From: an uncultured Bacteroides sp.
GTDB taxonomy: Bacteria; Bacteroidota; Bacteroidia; Bacteroidales; Bacteroidaceae
Assembly (NCBI RefSeq): GCF_910585845.1
Contig: NZ_CAJUHF010000009.1
Span: 23,960-87,959, forward strand
Direction of reading: 5' to 3'
DNA length: 64,000 nt
How positions within the stretch are numbered: the stretch's first letter is position 1; each line of letters starts with the position of its first letter. The notes under the pieces were generated by a model. That model did not search any database and was not told the DNA's origin. It was given only the letters and a program-made list of their open reading frames with translations. The translations under genes were made by a program, and so were the position numbers. Shown here in pieces: positions 43,973 through 51,410 of the stretch.

Positions 43973-44213
43973 TTTGAACTAATCAGCATGAAATTATGAA
44001 GAGAACAATCTTGTTATTGGCAGCATGCCAAGTGGCTGAAAGATAATTCGTCAGACGAAAGTTTTGATTATCAAGGTGGGAGGACAGATATAGTGCCCTG
44101 CTTCTTTCCGCAAAAGAGAGGAACAATCGGCACACAGTTCAATCCTGTTTTGACTACAAGGGGTAAAGATAACCAAATTAGGAAAAAGTTATGTCCGTTT
44201 CTGAAATAAGTGT
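43973..44213. other. Degraded sequence between AraC pseudogene and engB
   Basis: ATG 43996 opens only 16 codons (MKRTILLLAACQVAER), like the start of a lipoprotein signal peptide. In another frame about 70 codons are open from 44000 to a stop just before 44212, without a start codon. I cannot identify either piece; both look like gene remnants. Confidence 0.4.
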
Positions 44214-44221
44214 TATCTTTG
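44214..44221 (+). promoter_or_regulatory. -7 box for engB
   Basis: TATCTTTG, predicting a leader of about 108 bases to the engB start at 44333. Confidence 0.5.
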
Positions 44222-44332
44222 CCACCCTAAGAACAAGGAGATATGCTCCTGCAAGGGTATCCGTCTTTTATCCTGAATGATTTATATGCAGAAGTCATCG
44301 GGAGTTTTAAGAATCTTAATTTGACAAGAACA

Positions 44333-44938
44333 ATGAAAATAACCAATGCCGAATTTATCATCAGCAATACAGACGTAAAGAAATGTCCGGCGGGAACACT
44401 GCCCGAATATGCCTTCATCGGACGTTCCAACGTAGGAAAGTCCAGTCTCATCAACATGCTGACCGGCCGCAAAGGACTTGCCATGACCTCCGCCACTCCG
44501 GGAAAGACAATGCTCATCAACCACTTCCTAATCAACAGCAACTGGTATATCGTCGACCTGCCCGGCTACGGCTATGCCCGCCGCGGCCAACAGGGCGTGG
44601 CACAAATACAACGGATCATCGAAGACTATATCCTGAAACGCGAACAAATGACCAACCTCTTCCTGCTCATCGACTCACGCCTCGACCCGCAAAGCATCGA
44701 CCTTGAGTTCATGGAGTGGCTGGGCGAGCACGGAGTGCCCTTCTCCATCGTCTTCACCAAAAGCGACAAACTGAAAAGCGGCAAGCTGAACGCCAATATC
44801 CGGCAGTACCTGAAGAAGCTGGAAGAGCAGTGGGAAGAGCTTCCCCCCTATTTCGTGACCTCCTCCGAAAACAAAATGGGCAGGGAAGAGCTATTGAACT
44901 ATATAGAGAGCATCAACAAAGAGATAAATGCCAAATAA
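44333..44938 (+). CDS. engB: Ribosome-biogenesis GTPase EngB/YsxC
   Basis: 201 residues from ATG 44333 (MKITNAEFIISNTDVKKCPA). G1 GRSNVGKSSLINML, G3 DLPGYGYARR, G4 TKSDK and G5 TSSENKMGREELL are complete. It assists late 50S assembly. An upstream in-frame ATG at 44243 adds 30 residues not typical of the family, so the internal start is preferred. Followed by an 11-bp hairpin at 44968-44994. Confidence 0.95.
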   Translation: MKITNAEFIISNTDVKKCPAGTLPEYAFIGRSNVGKSSLINMLTGRKGLAMTSATPGKTMLINHFLINSNWYIVDLPGYGYARRGQQGVAQIQRIIEDYILKREQMTNLFLLIDSRLDPQSIDLEFMEWLGEHGVPFSIVFTKSDKLKSGKLNANIRQYLKKLEEQWEELPPYFVTSSENKMGREELLNYIESINKEINAK

Positions 44939-44967
44939 ATGACTCAAGTTTCGCAAGTAATAAGCAT

Positions 44968-44994
44968 GTAGTAGTTAACTACTTTAACTACTAC
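44968..44994 (+). terminator. Hairpin after engB
   Basis: GTAGTAGTTAA and TTAACTACTAC pair perfectly around CTACT; a 27-base palindromic stem-loop 30 bases after the stop. No U run follows. Confidence 0.5.
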
Positions 44995-45044
44995 AACTGC
45001 GACGCATAGATTTCTTACGAAACTTATAATAAATGATTAGTTAA

Positions 45045-45656
45045 ATGAGGAAAAGAATGTTTTCACTGGCTGTCCTCGCCGCTTTATTGCTGGCACCCGC
45101 CGACAGCCAGGCACAATCGTTGAAAGATTTGTTCAACAAAGAAAATGTAGAGAAAGTGGTCAACGCCGTCACGGGTAAGAATACAGTTGACATGACGGGG
45201 ACATGGGTTTATACTGGTTCCGCCATCGAATTTGAGTCGGACAACCTGCTGATGAAAGCCGGCGGAACCGTTGCCGCCACCACCGCCGAAGCCAAACTGA
45301 ACGAACAGTTGAGCAAGGTGGGCATCAAACCCGGTCTGCTCAGCTTCACCTTTGCCGCCGACAGCACGTTCAACGCCCAACTGGGAAGCAAGACCCTGAA
45401 AGGTACATACACCTACGACGCCAACGAAAAGCAGGTCACCATGAAATTCGTGAAACTGATAAACATGAACGCCAAAGTGAACTGCACATCCAGCGACATG
45501 GACCTGCTGTTCAACTCGGACAAGCTGCTGAAGCTGATCACTTTCCTGTCCAGCAAGAGCAGCAATGCCACTCTGAATACCATCAGCTCGCTTGCCAGCA
45601 AGTATGACGGCATGATGCTGGGCTTCTCGCTCGACAAGGAAGGGCAGGCACAATAA
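45045..45656 (+). CDS. DUF4923 family exported protein
   Basis: 203 residues. A signal peptide (MRKRMFSLAVLAALLLAPAD, cleavage near SQAQS) is followed by SLKDLFNKENVEKVVNAVTG and MTGTWVYTGSAIEFESDNLL, recognised features of DUF4923 proteins in Bacteroides. A periplasmic lipocalin-like role has been supposed for such folds, but function is unknown. Its stop codon TAA (45654-45656) lies in the first unit of a 31-bp tandem array. Confidence 0.85.
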   Translation: MRKRMFSLAVLAALLLAPADSQAQSLKDLFNKENVEKVVNAVTGKNTVDMTGTWVYTGSAIEFESDNLLMKAGGTVAATTAEAKLNEQLSKVGIKPGLLSFTFAADSTFNAQLGSKTLKGTYTYDANEKQVTMKFVKLINMNAKVNCTSSDMDLLFNSDKLLKLITFLSSKSSNATLNTISSLASKYDGMMLGFSLDKEGQAQ

Positions 45657-45743
45657 AGAAGAACAGGCATACATAGAGACTCAATAAAGAAGAACAAGCA
45701 TACATAAAGGTACAATAAAGAAGGACAAGCATACATAGAGAAT
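45651..45743. repeat. 31-bp tandem array over the DUF4923 stop codon
   Basis: Three units at 45651-45681, 45682-45712 and 45713-45743, each beginning CAATAAAGAAGRACARGCAT; the TAA of the first is the gene's stop. Confidence 0.88.
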
Positions 45744-45770
45744 AACCGTGCACCCTTTTTTTTCTATATT

Positions 45771-45831
45771 GTTGGGGCATTGTCACTTGAAGGCAATGCC
45801 CCAACGGTATATTAAGTGGCAATGTCCCAAC
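45771..45831 (+). promoter_or_regulatory. Three-arm alternative hairpin before the TlpA-like gene
   Basis: GTTGGGGCATTG (45771-45782) pairs perfectly with CAATGCCCCAAC (45794-45805), and alternatively with CAATGTCCCAAC (45820-45831) as part of an 18-base arm at 16 of 18 positions. The two structures exclude each other. T-rich sequence follows the last arm. Confidence 0.5.
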
Positions 45832-45873
45832 ACCTTTTCTCCGTTTCCGATTGATTTTTCCAGAGATATGGAT

Positions 45874-45881
45874 TATCTTTG
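45874..45881 (+). promoter_or_regulatory. -7 box for the TlpA-like gene
   Basis: TATCTTTG, predicting a leader of about 118 bases before ATG 46003. Confidence 0.5.
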
Positions 45882-46002
45882 CCGCTTAGAAACGAAGAGC
45901 GGCTGCACCCCGGCACAAAGAAATGAACAGATTCGTTTTATTTTATTCCCGGTTTGCACTATCTTCGCAAAGAATATCATTTTTTATAAAACAACAAAAG
46001 CA

Positions 46003-47097
46003 ATGAAAAAATTTACCTACCTGCTCGCTGTGGCTGCCATGATGACTGCCTGTAGCGGAAACAAAGGTTATGTAGTGACCGGAACTGTAGAAGGAGGTGC
46101 CGACGGCGAGACCGTGTACCTGCAAAAGAGAGAAAAACGGAATATGGTGAAACTGGATTCGGCTGTCATCACCAACGGAACATTCACCTTCAAAGGCACG
46201 CAGGACACAGCTATGAACTGCTACGTGATTTGGGCACCCGAAGGCAAAGAGAATCTCCTGATGAACTTCTTCCTCGAAAACGGCAACATCAACATCGAGC
46301 TGACCCGGAATAATGACTCGGCAACCGGAACACCGAACAACAATGCATATCAGGAAATCAGATCTCAGATAAACGAAGTAAACAGCCAGCTGAACGAGCT
46401 CTTCAAGGCCATGTCCGACACCGCCCTCACTGCCGAACAACGCGAAGCCAAAATGAAAGAGGTAGAAGCCCTGACGGAAAAGATGAGCGAAATCAACAAG
46501 AAAGGCATCTTCAAGAACATCACCAACGCTGTAGGTATCCAACTGCTGAAAGAAAATTATTACAACTTCAACGTGGAAGAACTCGATCCGCTGATGCCGC
46601 AAATCCCGGCACAGTTCGAAAACGACGAGATGATCATCCTAATCAAGGAGAACGTAGAAAAGATGAAGGCTACCGCCGTAGGACGCACATTCACGGACTT
46701 CGCCATGAATACCCCCGAAGGAGAACCGGTGAAACTCTCCGACTACGTGGGCAAAGGCAAAGTGGTGCTCGTGGACTTTTGGGCAAGCTGGTGCGGACCC
46801 TGCCGCCGCGAAATGCCGAATCTGGTAGAAGCGTATGCCAAGTATAAAGACAAAGGATTTGAAATCGTAGGCGTATCCCTGGATCAAAACGCCGAGGCTT
46901 GGAAAAGCGCCATCGAAAAGCTGAACATCACCTGGCCGCAAATGTCCGACCTGAAATACTGGAACTGCGAAGGCGCACGCCTCTATGCAGTCAGCAGCAT
47001 CCCCCACGTCGTACTGATCGACGGCGAAGGAACCATCATCGCACGCGGCCTGCATGGCGAAAAGCTGCTGGAGAAGCTGGCAGAGGTGATTAAGTAA
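46003..47097 (+). CDS. TlpA-like thioredoxin lipoprotein with DUF4369 domain
   Basis: 364 residues from ATG 46003. Signal MKKFTYLLAVAAMMTACSGN contains a lipobox with Cys at about 17. The N-terminal domain (GYVVTGTVEGGADGETVYLQ) is DUF4369-like, a helical linker follows (about 130-215), and the C-terminal thioredoxin domain has FWASWCGPCRREMPNL (CGPC active site) and SSIPHVVLID (cis-Pro). A periplasmic disulfide reductase or thiol exchanger, common in Bacteroides. A longer frame upstream to 45748 lacks coding features and is excluded. Confidence 0.93.
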   Translation: MKKFTYLLAVAAMMTACSGNKGYVVTGTVEGGADGETVYLQKREKRNMVKLDSAVITNGTFTFKGTQDTAMNCYVIWAPEGKENLLMNFFLENGNINIELTRNNDSATGTPNNNAYQEIRSQINEVNSQLNELFKAMSDTALTAEQREAKMKEVEALTEKMSEINKKGIFKNITNAVGIQLLKENYYNFNVEELDPLMPQIPAQFENDEMIILIKENVEKMKATAVGRTFTDFAMNTPEGEPVKLSDYVGKGKVVLVDFWASWCGPCRREMPNLVEAYAKYKDKGFEIVGVSLDQNAEAWKSAIEKLNITWPQMSDLKYWNCEGARLYAVSSIPHVVLIDGEGTIIARGLHGEKLLEKLAEVIK

Positions 47098-47140
47098 GAT
47101 TATTATAAGATATATTTGAAGAAGTAAAATTATATCTGAA

Positions 47141-47184
47141 GGAGTTATCGGGTTGAAGAAGCCATTACTTCCGATAACTCCTTC
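47141..47184 (+). terminator. Hairpin after the TlpA-like gene
   Basis: GAAGGAGTTATCGG pairs perfectly (14 bp) with CCGATAACTCCTTC, loop of 19 bases; the descending arm ends directly at the start of the 17-bp array. Confidence 0.55.
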
Positions 47185-47303
47185 AACCGAATAACTACCT
47201 CAACCGAACAGCTCCTTCAACCCAATAACTACCTCAACCGAACAACTCCTTCAACCCAATAACTACCTCAACCGAACAACTCCTTCAACCCAATAACTCC
47301 CCC
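47185..47303. repeat. 17-bp tandem array downstream of the TlpA-like gene
   Basis: Seven contiguous 17-bp units at 47185, 47202, 47219, 47236, 47253, 47270 and 47287. AACCGAATAACTACCTC and AACCGAACAACTCCTTC alternate, giving a 34-bp higher-order period. Starts 88 bases after the stop. The rest of the 464-base gap before nrdD is AT-rich and holds only the nrdD promoter box. Confidence 0.92.
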
Positions 47304-47486
47304 CTAAAAAATCCTCCCCTCCCCTATCTTCCTATCAGTTAGAGTTTTCCATTTTGAGCAATTTCGAAAAAGCAAGAAAAACGCAAAGTTCTCCAAAACA
47401 AAGCAGAATACATCTAACAATCAGCCGATTAATACATTTTAACTACAGAAAAGTTTTCCAAAACAAAAAACTTGGGGATAAGTTTA

Positions 47487-47494
47487 TACCTTTG
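47487..47494 (+). promoter_or_regulatory. -7 box for nrdDG
   Basis: TACCTTTG, 68 bases before the nrdD start. Confidence 0.5.
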
Positions 47495-47561
47495 CAAAGT
47501 CATTTTTCAGACGAACAATTCCATAAAATAAGAAAACGAATAACCCCTTTAAAAACAAATC

Positions 47562-49769
47562 ATGATACAGACTGTAGTCAAAAGAGACGGACGCATAGTC
47601 GGCTTCAACGAAGAGAAGATTATCACCGCCATCCGCAAAGCCATGATGCACACGGAGAAAGGCGAAGACATGCAACTGATAAGGCAAATCACCGACCACA
47701 TATCTTTCAAAGGAAACGCACAGATGACGGTGGAAGCCATTCAGGATGCCGTAGAAATGGAACTGATGAAAAGCAGCCGCAAAGATGTAGCACAGAAGTA
47801 CATCGCCTACCGCAATCAGCGCAGCATCGCCCGCAAAGCCAAGACCCGCGACATGTTTCTGGAGATTATAGACATCAAATCGAACGACGTCACAAGGGAA
47901 AACGCCAATATGAACGCCGACACTCCGGCAGGCATGATGATGAAATTCGCCAGCGAAACCACCAAACCCTTCGTAGACGACTACCTGCTGAGCGAGGAGG
48001 TGCTGGAGTCCGTGAACAACAACTATCTGCACATCCACGACAAGGATTATTATCCCACCAAGAGCCTGACCTGCGTACAGCACCCGCTGGACCGCATACT
48101 GAGCTGCGGATTCTCTGCCGGACACGGTGAGTCGCGCCCTGCAAAACGCATCGAAACCGCAAGCATCCTGGGCTGCATCTCACTGGAGACCGCCCAAAAC
48201 GAAATGCACGGCGGTCAGGCCATCCCCGCATTCGACTTCTATCTGGCTCCCTACGTGCGCAACAGCTACATCGAAGAGGTCAAGAACCTGGAGGAACTGA
48301 ACGGGAAGGACTACTCACACCTCTATCAGAAAGAACTTAACGACTACCTGCAACAGCCGCTGGACGGCCTTGACGGCGAAGAGAGAATCGTGCAACATGC
48401 CGTCAACAAGACCGTGGCACGCGTGCACCAGTCGATGGAAGCGTTCATCCACAACATGAACACCATCCACTCGCGCGGCGGCAACCAGGTCGTGTTCAGC
48501 TCCATCAACTACGGAACGGACACCTCCGCCGAAGGACGCTGCATCATCCGCGAACTGCTGAAAAGCACCTATCAGGGCGTGGGCAACGGCGAAACCGCCA
48601 TCTTCCCCATCCAGATATGGAAGAAGAAACGGGGCGTCAGCTATCTGCCGGAAGACCGCAACTACGACCTCTACCAGCTTGCCTGCAAGGTGACGGCACG
48701 CCGCTTCTTCCCGAACTTCCTGAACCTGGACGCCACCTTCAACCAAAGCGAAGAGTGGAAAGCGGAAGATCCGAAACGCTATCAACACGAAGTCGCCACG
48801 ATGGGATGCCGCACGCGGGTATTCGAAAACCGTTTCGGACCGAAGACCTCCATCGGACGCGGAAACCTTTCGTTCTCTACCATCAACATTGTACGCCTCG
48901 CCATCGAATGCATGGACATAGCCGATGAAGAGACGCGCATTGCCAAGTTCTTCGCCAAACTGGACCGGATGCTCGAAGTGACCGCACGCCAGCTGCACGA
49001 ACGCATGGAGTTTCAGAAGACGGCATTCGCCAAGCAGTTCCCGCTGCTGATGTCGGCACTGTGGGTGGGATGCGAAAAGCTGAAACCGAACGACACCATA
49101 GCTCCGGTCATCAATCAGGGAACCCTGGGCATCGGCTTCATCGGACTGGCGGAATGTCTCGTGGCACTCACCGGAAAGCATCACGGCGAATCGGAGAAGT
49201 CGCAGGAGTTAGGCGTGCGGATCGTGACCTACATGCGCGACCGTGCCAACCAGTTCTCCGAGCAGTACCAGCACAACTACAGCGTGCTTGCCACGCCTGC
49301 CGAGGGCTTGTCGGGCAAGTTCACACGGGTAGACCGGAAGAAATTCGGCGTACTGCCCGGCATCACGGACAAGGATTATTACACCAACTCCAACCACGTG
49401 CCCGTCTACTATAAGTGCAGCGCACGCCACAAGGCGGAAGTCGAAGCGCCCTATCACGACCTGACACGCGGCGGACACATCTTCTACGTGGAGATAGACG
49501 GCGACGCGACCCACAATCCGGAGGTCATCATGCGCGTGGTGGACATGATGGACCAATACAACATCGGTTATGGCTCAGTGAACCATAACCGCAACCGTTG
49601 CCTCGAATGCGGCTACGAGAACTCCACGCCCAACCTGGAAGTCTGCCCGAAGTGCGGCAGCAACCACATCGACAAGTTGCAGCGCATCACCGGCTACCTC
49701 GTAGGTACCACCGACCGCTGGAACAAGGCGAAACTGGCGGAGCTGAACGACAGGGTTGTGCATGAGTAA
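47562..49769 (+). CDS. nrdD: Anaerobic ribonucleoside-triphosphate reductase
   Basis: 735 residues. An N-terminal ATP-cone (VVKRDGRIVGFNEEKIITAI) is followed by the catalytic barrel (KSLTCVQHPLDRIL, SINYGTDTSAEGRCIIRELL). The C-terminus holds the zinc site CLECGYENS...CPKCGS and the glycyl-radical site RITGYLVG. It reduces ribonucleotides to deoxynucleotides without oxygen. Followed by its activase 56 bases later, as in other anaerobes. Confidence 0.96.
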   Translation: MIQTVVKRDGRIVGFNEEKIITAIRKAMMHTEKGEDMQLIRQITDHISFKGNAQMTVEAIQDAVEMELMKSSRKDVAQKYIAYRNQRSIARKAKTRDMFLEIIDIKSNDVTRENANMNADTPAGMMMKFASETTKPFVDDYLLSEEVLESVNNNYLHIHDKDYYPTKSLTCVQHPLDRILSCGFSAGHGESRPAKRIETASILGCISLETAQNEMHGGQAIPAFDFYLAPYVRNSYIEEVKNLEELNGKDYSHLYQKELNDYLQQPLDGLDGEERIVQHAVNKTVARVHQSMEAFIHNMNTIHSRGGNQVVFSSINYGTDTSAEGRCIIRELLKSTYQGVGNGETAIFPIQIWKKKRGVSYLPEDRNYDLYQLACKVTARRFFPNFLNLDATFNQSEEWKAEDPKRYQHEVATMGCRTRVFENRFGPKTSIGRGNLSFSTINIVRLAIECMDIADEETRIAKFFAKLDRMLEVTARQLHERMEFQKTAFAKQFPLLMSALWVGCEKLKPNDTIAPVINQGTLGIGFIGLAECLVALTGKHHGESEKSQELGVRIVTYMRDRANQFSEQYQHNYSVLATPAEGLSGKFTRVDRKKFGVLPGITDKDYYTNSNHVPVYYKCSARHKAEVEAPYHDLTRGGHIFYVEIDGDATHNPEVIMRVVDMMDQYNIGYGSVNHNRNRCLECGYENSTPNLEVCPKCGSNHIDKLQRITGYLVGTTDRWNKAKLAELNDRVVHE

Positions 49770-49825
49770 GTATTTGATTGAATTCAAAGATACACTCCTT
49801 CTAAATTTTAAATTAATTTCAAATC

Positions 49826-50332
49826 GTGCTTTCAATACTTAACATCATAGAAGATACCACAGTGGACGGTCCGGGATTCCGGACCTCCATTTATGCGGCA
49901 GGTTGCCCTAACGGGTGTCCCGGCTGTCACAATCCCGAATCTTGGGACATCAACCACGGTCATTGGATGACCACGGACGAGATCGTGCAGAAGGTGCTTG
50001 CCGACGACTTTGCCGACGTGACCTTCAGCGGCGGCGACCCGATGTACCAGCCGGAAGGATTTACCAAAGTGGCACGCGCCATCAAAGAGAAAAGCGACAA
50101 GAGCATCTGGTGCTATACGGGCTACACCTTTGAGCGGTTGTTGCGCAATCCGCGGCAACATCAGTTGTTGCAATACATCGACGTACTTGTGGACGGCAGG
50201 TTCGAGAAGGAACTTCGCGACGAAAGCCTCTGCTTCAGAGGCAGCCGCAACCAGCGTCTGATCGATGTGCCCGCTTCGCTGAAGAAAGGGGAAGCCGTGG
50301 TATACAAATACAACCCTCTTCCCGTCGCCTGA
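49826..50332 (+). CDS. nrdG: Anaerobic ribonucleotide reductase activating protein
   Basis: 168 residues from GTG 49826. Radical-SAM cysteines are in CPNGCPGC (Cx3Cx2C), followed by HNPESWD, FSGGDPMYQPEG and WCYTGYTFE. It installs the glycyl radical on NrdD using SAM and a 4Fe-4S cluster. The start is GTG; the next ATG is internal to the conserved core, so GTG is supported. Confidence 0.95.
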   Translation: MLSILNIIEDTTVDGPGFRTSIYAAGCPNGCPGCHNPESWDINHGHWMTTDEIVQKVLADDFADVTFSGGDPMYQPEGFTKVARAIKEKSDKSIWCYTGYTFERLLRNPRQHQLLQYIDVLVDGRFEKELRDESLCFRGSRNQRLIDVPASLKKGEAVVYKYNPLPVA

Positions 50333-50342
50333 ACCGGCCGGA

Positions 50343-50520
50343 ATGTGGCGCGATAGATACATACGTATGTATGGAAAACAATACGATGGTACGGAGTTCC
50401 AGCCCGATGGCTACCTGCTGATGTTCCAGCCCGACCTGTTGCACAACACACCGCTCGGACGGACGATGCGCGAATACTCGTTCTTCTCTTACGAAGCCAA
50501 CGAAGCTCTGCATGAACGTA
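50343..50520 (+). pseudogene. Fragment of an AraC-type sensor domain (second half)
   Basis: About 55 codons read FQPDGYLLMFQPDLLHNTPL and REYSFFSYEANEALHERS. This matches the distal half of the N-terminal sensor domain of Bacteroides AraC regulators (typically a F-P-x-G-w...F-h-P-D-L...E-Y-s-F-F-S-Y-E-x-N-E-A-L-h pattern). No DNA-binding domain follows. A perfect 16-bp palindrome ATACATACGTATGTAT lies at its beginning (50357-50372). Confidence 0.6.
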
Positions 50521-50586
50521 GTCTTTGCCTGACAGCCTCGCTGTCGTTGGCTACATCTTTCGAGGTAAGATGCCGGATTCCATAGG

Positions 50587-50800
50587 CTATCGCTTTTCGT
50601 CTTTGTCGATGTTTCGAATATGCCTTGCCGGTACGCCTCCTGCAACCGTATTGGCTGCCACGTCTTTCGTCACCACCGATCCGGCGGCGATAATGGCGTT
50701 GTCACCCACGGTCACACCCCGCAGGATGGTAGAGTTTGAACCGACCCACACGTTTTTGCCGATAAAATCAGAATATTCTTCGACATGGTTTATCTGTTCA
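50587..50800 (-). pseudogene. C-terminal fragment of a hexapeptide acetyltransferase
   Basis: The minus strand reads EYSDFIGKNVWVGSNSTILR, GVTVGDNAIIAAGSVVTKDV and NTVAGGVPARHIRNIDKDEK-stop (stop complement 50587-50589), the C-terminal part of maltose/galactoside O-acetyltransferases. The N-terminal catalytic half is absent. A -7 box TATTTTTG (50816-50823) still lies upstream. Confidence 0.65.
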
Positions 50801-50896
50801 TTTGTTTTTCAAGTGCAAAAATAGCGGAAATCATAAGACAGGACGGTAGATGAATTACAGATATTATAACCCCAATTACATAATTTCCGGGGAGAA

Positions 50897-51075
50897 TGTA
50901 CGAAATCTATACTGAGGTTATATCAGGTGTATATGCCCTGTTCCTAAAACTGGAAAAGGCGTGCGACATCAAGTACGGACGCCAGAAGTACGATTACGAA
51001 GAAGGAACCATTGTCTGTTTCGCTCCCGGACAAACGGCAGATACAACACCTGAAGCAAAAAGAATTATCCCGTGA
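50897..51075 (+). pseudogene. Fragment of an AraC-type sensor domain (first half)
   Basis: ATG 50897 opens 59 codons including YALFLKLEKACDIKYGRQKY and DYEEGTIVCFAPGQT, which matches the proximal half of the same kind of AraC sensor domain (YGR..YD..EGT..F.APGQ). Its stop TGA (51073-51075) lies inside the first unit of a tandem array. The two halves are in reversed order relative to an intact gene. Confidence 0.6.
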
Positions 51076-51231
51076 GGCCGAAAAATTGTTCCGTAAGACG
51101 AGAACCGTTCGTTCCGTGAGACAATAAGAATTGTCCCGCGAGACGAAATCACTCGTCCCGTGAGGCGAAATCGACCGTCTCACGAGACGAAACAAAACAC
51201 CTCACGAGACAAGACCAACCGTCTTACATAA
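51057..51231. repeat. 20-24 bp palindromic tandem array related to the nhaA array
   Basis: About eight degenerate units with cores such as GTCCCGCGAGACGAAAT, GTCCCGTGAGGCGAAAT and GTCTCACGAGACGAAAC. The core TCYCRYGAGRCGAAA is shared with the array at 36308-36443 read on the minus strand. Confidence 0.82.
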
Positions 51232-51244
51232 CAACGTAAAAAAA

Positions 51245-51277
51245 AGGCTGCCCTGAGAAAATCAAGGGCAGCCTTTC
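51245..51277. terminator. Bidirectional terminator downstream of glgP
   Basis: AAGGCTGCCCTGAG pairs with the complementary TCAAGGGCAGCCTT region (stem AGGCTGCCCT/AGGGCAGCCT), with an A run on the left side (T run on the minus strand) and TTTCGCTTTT on the right. Typical rho-independent form for the minus-strand glgP transcript. Confidence 0.75.
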
Positions 51278-51301
51278 GCTTTTCTATAAATTTATGTCGT
51301 C

Positions 51302-51410
51302 ACGAAGACAATCGTTTTACACGAAGATACAATCGTTTTACACGAAGACACGCTCTGCCTTACACGAAACAACTCTGTCTTACATATACACACTCTGTCT
51401 TACATTACAC
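51302..51410. repeat. 19-22 bp tandem array at the glgP stop codon
   Basis: Units at 51302 (19), 51321 (21), 51342 (22), 51364 (20), 51384 (20) and a partial one at 51404 that contains the complement of the glgP stop (51405-51407). Typical unit: ACGAAACAACTCTGTCTTAC. Confidence 0.82.

Noticed and set aside
36308..47303. Tandem arrays considered as CRISPR
   Set aside because: Units are directly adjacent with no unique spacers, each array has a different unit, and no cas genes are nearby.
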